A program made the translations under genes and the position numbers. 10,286 bases of DNA, from contig JANWLI010000147.1 in NCBI GenBank assembly GCA_025450975.1, forward strand, positions 1-10,286, read 5' to 3'. Shown piece by piece: positions 5,331 to 10,286 of this stretch. How positions within the stretch are numbered: position 1 is the first letter of the stretch; every line of letters begins with the position of its first letter. Below the pieces are notes generated by a model, which saw only the letters and a program-made list of their open reading frames with translations, searched no databases and was not told where the DNA came from. The stretch is from Candidatus Kapaibacterium sp. (GTDB lineage: Bacteria > Bacteroidota > Ignavibacteria > Palsa-1295).

Positions 5331-6338
5331 TGGAATGTCCACAACTTTCACTTCCTGGAAGTTGATCTTTCGTTCGTGTACGTACGCGATCTTCTTCTCG
5401 TCCGGAGAGAGGAAGACTCCCCAGAATACATTCGTAGCAAGCTCGGTCTCCGTGCCGGTGGCAAGTTCATGACGCTTAAGTTGGCCGTTAATGCCTGAGG
5501 AGTAGAACAGGTACTTCTCATCTTTTGCAATGTCGAAGTTCTGCACGGTAAAGTGTATCGGCTGGTTCAGGAATCCAGTGTTAAGATCTAACATGCCGAC
5601 CGAGCCATCGTCAGCTTTGAAGTAGAGATGATTCGTGGCAGCAATAAACTCGACATTGTGAGGCGGAGTCGACGCGCTGCTTATTTGATGAAGACGCGTG
5701 CCGGCCGTATCGTAGATATCGATGTGGTTGCGACCGACGACTGAGTCATTAACAGTAACGGCGAACATCCCGTTGTTCATCCATACACCTGGAAGCGAGG
5801 ACAGGGAATCGACTTCGATGCGGACGATCTGGCGGGCAGAGTCATTGGTAACATCATAGACATATACAGATTTCAGCAGCAGATTCTGTTGCGAATGGGT
5901 GCCGACGACAAATTTGCCGTCCGAAGAAACGGAGATGAGATGAAAATCGGGGATGATGCGTACCTCGTCACCGGTAGCGATGCTGATGCGATACAGGTTA
6001 CGCCCAAGCTGAGCGATGACATGCTGATCGTCAGATGTCGGGAACAGGGACAGCTGAATGCCGTAGTAGAAATTATTGTAGGCCGGTTCAGTCGTAGTGA
6101 AGCTGGCGCCGATCTTGCCGGTTGCATCAATATGATTGATCTCAAAGATGAGGCCGGGATCGGGATTTGTCACGGTGGCAACGAAATACTGGACAAAACC
6201 GAGCATGGATGAACTATTAGCACGCCACTGGACGTCGCCGACATACTGGACTTCCTGGTCGCTGGTGAGACCGGAATCACAGCTTGAGAGCACGAGTGCG
6301 AGAAAAAGAATCGAGTGGAATCTGAACAACCTTATCAT
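5328..6338 (-). CDS. Lipoprotein, probable beta-propeller (WD40/PD40-like)
   Basis: A 336-aa protein. The N-terminus MIRLFRFHSILFLALVLSSC is a lipoprotein signal peptide with lipobox LSSC and lipidated Cys20, so it is anchored in the envelope. The mature part is rich in short beta-strand repeats ending in Asp-Gly or Asp-Glu-Lys turns. Examples are ISVSSDGKFVVGTH (about 135-148), FDIAKDEKYLFYSS (about 268-281) and VFLSPDEKKIAYVH (about 308-321). DLNTG and ELATGTET turns lie between them. This spacing resembles the PD40/TolB or WD40-type repeats of beta-propeller proteins, which usually mediate binding. No catalytic motif or extra domain is seen. No clear Shine-Dalgarno precedes the ATG. The start lies 55 nt from the divergent nucleotidyltransferase gene. 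Confidence 0.85.
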   Translation of the reverse strand: MIRLFRFHSILFLALVLSSCDSGLTSDQEVQYVGDVQWRANSSSMLGFVQYFVATVTNPDPGLIFEINHIDATGKIGASFTTTEPAYNNFYYGIQLSLFPTSDDQHVIAQLGRNLYRISIATGDEVRIIPDFHLISVSSDGKFVVGTHSQQNLLLKSVYVYDVTNDSARQIVRIEVDSLSSLPGVWMNNGMFAVTVNDSVVGRNHIDIYDTAGTRLHQISSASTPPHNVEFIAATNHLYFKADDGSVGMLDLNTGFLNQPIHFTVQNFDIAKDEKYLFYSSGINGQLKRHELATGTETELATNVFWGVFLSPDEKKIAYVHERKINFQEVKVVDIP

Positions 6339-6345
6339 AGCTTGT

Positions 6346-6357
6346 TGTTATATAACA
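6346..6357. repeat. 12-bp perfect palindrome in a divergent promoter region
   Basis: TGTTATATAACA is fully self-complementary and sits 8 nt upstream of the lipoprotein ATG, in the 55-nt region shared with the divergent nucleotidyltransferase gene. It could be a regulator binding site or include a TATA-like -10 box. At this size and AT content it could also be chance. Confidence 0.3.
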
Positions 6358-6393
6358 CGTAATAGAACAATTAGTCACGGAAGTTAGCATTTT

Positions 6394-7380
6394 ATGCATG
6401 CCATAATCCCGGTAGCAGGAGTAGGAACGCGGCTCCGCCCGCATACATATACGTTACCGAAAGTCCTGCTAAATGTTGCAGGCAAGCCCATCCTCGGACA
6501 TATTATCGACAAGCTCGTTGCCGACGGGATCACCAGTGCCACGATCGTTGTCGGCTACATGGGAAATCTCGTAGAGGACTACGTCCGTACCTACCATAAA
6601 AGTTTGAAGGCCGATTTCGTGGTGCAGGAGGAGCAACTTGGCCTCGGGCATTCGATCTGGACCGCGCGTAACTCTTTCCCGAAGGACGAAGATGCGCCGC
6701 TGTTTATCATTCTTGGCGATACGATCTTCGATGTCGATCTGCGTCCGGTGCTGCGGTCAAAATTCAATGCCCTCGGCGTGAAGCATGTCGAGGACCCGCG
6801 CCGTTTTGGCGTTGCTGAACTTAGCGGCGGCTATATTACCAAGCTTGTTGAAAAGCCGGAGAAACCGGCGTCGAACCTTGCCGTTGTAGGCCTGTACTTC
6901 ATCAGCAATCCGAAGGTGCTCCTCGAGTGTCTTAATGAGATCGTTACAAAGGACTTACGCAATAAAGGCGAGTATCAGCTGACCGATGCATTGCAGATGA
7001 TGATCGACCGCGGCGAGCGGTTCGTGACATTCAGTGTCGATGGTTGGTACGATTGCGGCAAGCCGGAGACCGTGCTTTCTACGAACCGCCACCTGCTGAT
7101 GCGCAGCGGGAAGAACCGTGAGATCGTGGGCGTGGTGACGATCCCGCCTGTTTATATTGCATCGAGTGCCGAGATATCGAACTCGATCATCGGTCCGTAT
7201 GCAACGATCGGTGAGCGGGCGCAGGTACACGATGCGATCATCCGCAACAGCATTATTGGAGACGAATCGTCGGTCGACGGTGTTCTCCTCGATAATTCCA
7301 TCGTCGGAAATAATGCGAACGTCAAGGGCGCATTTAAGCGTGTGAACGCCGGCGATTCATCGGAAATAGATTTCGAATAA
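6394..7380 (+). CDS. Sugar-phosphate nucleotidyltransferase with left-handed beta-helix C-terminus
   Basis: A 328-aa protein. Such enzymes couple a sugar 1-phosphate with an NTP to make an NDP-sugar and pyrophosphate in the cytoplasm, feeding polysaccharide or glycan synthesis. The Rossmann-like domain opens with the nucleotide-binding signature GVGTRLRPHTYTLPK (residues 9-23; R15 and K23 conserved). Also visible are the metal-binding GDT (108-110), a VEKP segment (152-155), GEYQLTDAL (192-200) and WYDCGKPE (218-225). Residues about 250-310 are isoleucine-rich hexapeptide-type repeats (ISNSIIGPYATIGE, RNSIIGD, DNSIVGNNANV) of a left-handed beta-helix. The layout matches the long RmlA-like or GDP-mannose pyrophosphorylase-like group. 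Base and sugar specificity cannot be read from the sequence. The Shine-Dalgarno is weak (GGAAG about 13 nt upstream). metK follows after 22 nt. Confidence 0.93.
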   Translation: MHAIIPVAGVGTRLRPHTYTLPKVLLNVAGKPILGHIIDKLVADGITSATIVVGYMGNLVEDYVRTYHKSLKADFVVQEEQLGLGHSIWTARNSFPKDEDAPLFIILGDTIFDVDLRPVLRSKFNALGVKHVEDPRRFGVAELSGGYITKLVEKPEKPASNLAVVGLYFISNPKVLLECLNEIVTKDLRNKGEYQLTDALQMMIDRGERFVTFSVDGWYDCGKPETVLSTNRHLLMRSGKNREIVGVVTIPPVYIASSAEISNSIIGPYATIGERAQVHDAIIRNSIIGDESSVDGVLLDNSIVGNNANVKGAFKRVNAGDSSEIDFE

Positions 7381-7402
7381 TCATCATAGGAGTCATTCAT
7401 AC

Positions 7403-8560
<1,158 letters not shown>

Positions 8561-8575
8561 AGCTAGAACATCGTT

Positions 8576-9520
8576 ATGATTACAGACAAGGTCGAAACGG
8601 TCGCGCATCGTTTCGACCTTGTTTCGTTAGGGGAGTGCCTTGTGGAGTTGCGGCGCGAAGCGCCCGGCCAATACTCGCAGTCGTTTGCCGGCGATGTGTT
8701 CAACACCCTCTACTATGCCTCGCGGCTGGGGCTTCGGACGGGATTTATCTCACAGTTCGGGTCCGATCATTTTACCGAGGGCCTTATCGAACTATGCAAG
8801 CAAGAGGGTATAGATACTTCGATCTGCAAGACGCATCACTTCCTCCCAAACGGTATTTATATGATACGCACCGACGATGCCGGTCAGCCGTCGTTCTCTT
8901 TTTGGCGGCGCGGATCGGCGGCGACGAGGACGCTTTCCAATACGAGCCTGGCTGTACTATCGGATTATATCCTATCGTCAAAGACCTTTTTATTCTCCGC
9001 GATCGGCCTTGCAGTCTTTATAGATACGGAGAAGCTGTTTATGCTTCTCAACACGATCAAGGGGAAGGTGCAGATCTATTTCGATATGAATGTCCGCCCT
9101 TCGCTCTGGGATGACGTTGCCGACCTTAGGCAATACGTTGAGCGACTCGCAGAGTATGTCGATGTGCTCTTTGTTTCTTCGACCGATGATATGCATGTAT
9201 TCGGTGAGCGGACTGCAAGTGAGGCTATCGGATGGTATCGGAGTGCAGGGTATCGAGCCGTGGTCTATCGCGACGGAGCGAATCCGACACGCGGATGGAC
9301 TGCTGAAGCGGGACTGGTCGAGGTGCCGGCGATACAGAATGTTACGGTCGTCGATGCGACCGGTGCGGGAGATGCGTTCAATGCGGGGTTTATCTTTGCC
9401 TCAGAGAAATCATTTGCAGAAGCGATTCGTGTGGGGAATATTTGTGGTGCGTTGGCTGTCGGGGAGCGGGGCGGGCAGGCGAAGACATTTGGCGGGGGTG
9501 GAGTCGAGAGGCAATTTTAG
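8576..9520 (+). CDS. kdgK: PfkB-family sugar kinase, 2-keto-3-deoxygluconate kinase-like
   Basis: A 314-aa protein of the ribokinase/PfkB family. These enzymes phosphorylate a sugar with ATP; KDG kinase makes KDPG for cleavage in the Entner-Doudoroff or uronate routes. The N-terminal SLGECLVEL (17-25) and SFAGDVFNTLYYASRLG (36-52) match the sugar-binding GD-x-x-N-T motif typical of KdgK. GIYMIRTDDAGQPSFSFWRRGSA (93-115) matches the substrate-contacting strand with a Trp-Arg pair. The C-terminal signature DATGAGDAFNAGF (260-272) gives the oxyanion hole and catalytic base D266. The Gly-rich tail (GGGGVERQF) is not typical. The start is 15 nt after metK and has only a weak Shine-Dalgarno. A role in the same sugar pathway as the downstream mannosidase is inferred. 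Fructokinase or another PfkB substrate remains possible. Confidence 0.87.
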   Translation: MITDKVETVAHRFDLVSLGECLVELRREAPGQYSQSFAGDVFNTLYYASRLGLRTGFISQFGSDHFTEGLIELCKQEGIDTSICKTHHFLPNGIYMIRTDDAGQPSFSFWRRGSAATRTLSNTSLAVLSDYILSSKTFLFSAIGLAVFIDTEKLFMLLNTIKGKVQIYFDMNVRPSLWDDVADLRQYVERLAEYVDVLFVSSTDDMHVFGERTASEAIGWYRSAGYRAVVYRDGANPTRGWTAEAGLVEVPAIQNVTVVDATGAGDAFNAGFIFASEKSFAEAIRVGNICGALAVGERGGQAKTFGGGGVERQF

Positions 9521-9560
9521 CGCAGAGGTCACGAAGGATAACGAAGGTCACTAAGGGTAA
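9521..9560. repeat. Degenerate decamer repeat filling the gap before the mannosidase gene
   Basis: Four units of about 10 nt occupy the whole gap: CGCAGAGGTC, ACGAAGGATA, ACGAAGGTCA and CTAAGGGTAA. The second and third share ACGAAGG exactly; the others keep an AGAGG or TAAGG core. The last unit also supplies the purine-rich ribosome-binding sequence for the next start. Similar CACGAAGG/GCAGAGG-type intergenic repeats are known to me from several bacterial genomes, but their function is not established. Confidence 0.6.
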
Positions 9561-10286
9561 ATGCGTAAATTCGTTGGAGTGAAGTCGAATATTCATCTTA
9601 TTGGGAATGCGCATCTTGATCCGGCATGGTTGTGGCGGTTCGAAGAAGGCTTTGAAGCATTTTTAGCTACCTGCCGCTCTGCCTTGGCGCGGATGCGGGA
9701 GACGCCTACCTTCATTTTCTCCTGTTCGAGTGCGAGCTGCTATGAGTTTGTCGAGCAAACCGATCCCGAGTTGTTCAAGCAGATTCAGCAGGCAGTCCGC
9801 GATAACAGATGGGAGATCGTCGGTGGCTGGTGGGTTGAGCCTGATTGTAATATTCCGACCGGCGAAAGTTTTGTGCGCCAGGCTTTGTATTGCCAGCGAT
9901 ACTTCAAGGAAAAGTTTGGTAAGACCTGTACGACCGGTTACTGTATCGACTCGTTCGGGCATCATGCGAATCTGCCGCAACTGCTGACGCAGTCGGGAAT
10001 GGACTCATACGTCTTCATGAGACCGGAAGCGCATGAGTTGCCGCTTCCGCAATCACTCTTTCGCTGGCAGTCGCAAAGCGGCGACGAAGTGCTGGCGTAC
10101 CGGATCCCATTCCACTATTCGAACTTCAAACATTCGATAACCGAGAAGCTGGCGTTACTCGAAGGGTCGTCTGAATACGACGCAGCTCGTCCGTGGATGT
10201 TGTTTTACGGAGTTGGCAATCACGGCGGCGGTCCGACGAAGCAGCAGATCGTGGAGATCCTTGAGCAAGAGCTAAGGATGAGCAGC
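9561..10286 (+). CDS. Glycoside hydrolase family 38 alpha-mannosidase, N-terminal part, cut by window edge
   Basis: The frame runs open from the ATG to the right edge, giving 242 codons. GH38 enzymes are retaining, zinc-dependent alpha-mannosidases. The N-terminal catalytic domain starts at once, without a signal peptide: NAHLDPAWLW (16-25) has the zinc ligands H18 and D20. GYCIDSFGHHANLPQLL (126-142) holds the nucleophile and third ligand D130. GVGNHGGGPT (217-226) is a known conserved loop. VGGWWVEPDCNIPTGES (87-103) is also characteristic. Family members are usually 800-1,000 aa, so most of the protein, including the last zinc ligand and the C-terminal beta domains, lies outside. The missing signal peptide suggests cytoplasmic processing of imported manno-oligosaccharides. 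The start follows the decamer repeat. Confidence 0.93.
   Translation, partial: MRKFVGVKSNIHLIGNAHLDPAWLWRFEEGFEAFLATCRSALARMRETPTFIFSCSSASCYEFVEQTDPELFKQIQQAVRDNRWEIVGGWWVEPDCNIPTGESFVRQALYCQRYFKEKFGKTCTTGYCIDSFGHHANLPQLLTQSGMDSYVFMRPEAHELPLPQSLFRWQSQSGDEVLAYRIPFHYSNFKHSITEKLALLEGSSEYDAARPWMLFYGVGNHGGGPTKQQIVEILEQELRMSS

Noticed and set aside
7381..7402. SAM riboswitch ahead of metK
   Set aside because: The gap is only 22 nt and contains just the ribosome-binding site.

Overview
The window looks like a chromosomal segment of a free-living, mid-GC Gram-negative bacterium. Recognisable homologues, a lipobox lipoprotein, several Sec-type signal peptides and one TAnnTTTG-like promoter box point to the Bacteroidota/Chlorobiota/Kapabacteria side of the tree. 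This placement is an inference from style, not from a marker-gene comparison. I see no IS element, integrase, CRISPR array, tRNA or rRNA. No stretch of more than 300 bases lacks a gene.

Left part (1-3604, minus strand, read right to left): rplJ (L10) and rplL (L7/L12) are followed by a strong intrinsic terminator. Two tandem paralogues of the TldD/TldE (PmbA, peptidase U62) family come next. Both carry signal peptides. The first has the HExxxH zinc motif and the late Cys; the second runs off the left edge. The rplJ leader holds two perfect hairpins that could be autoregulatory. The usual neighbours rplK, rplA and rpoB are absent here.

Middle (3605-5330, plus strand): four small genes of unknown function. 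They encode a 105-aa membrane protein, a 138-aa secreted protein, a 64-aa soluble protein with a good RBS, and a 111-aa exported Cys/Lys/Ala-rich protein. Terminators or hairpins separate most of them. The last terminator is a long bidirectional one, shared with a convergent lipoprotein gene on the minus strand (5328-6338) that is probably a beta-propeller.

Right part (6394-10286, plus strand): a tightly spaced set encodes a sugar-phosphate nucleotidyltransferase with a left-handed beta-helix tail, S-adenosylmethionine synthetase (metK), a KDG-kinase-like PfkB sugar kinase, and the N-terminal 242 residues of a GH38 alpha-mannosidase cut by the right edge. Gaps are 22, 15 and 40 nt, so co-transcription is plausible. 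Apart from metK the theme is activation, phosphorylation and hydrolysis of sugars. The 40-nt gap before the mannosidase gene is a degenerate decamer repeat.

I found no convincing wholly new system. The best leads are the exported TldD/TldE-like pair, the rplJL block separated from rpoBC, the rplJ leader hairpins, the Cys/Lys-rich exported protein and the decamer repeat.
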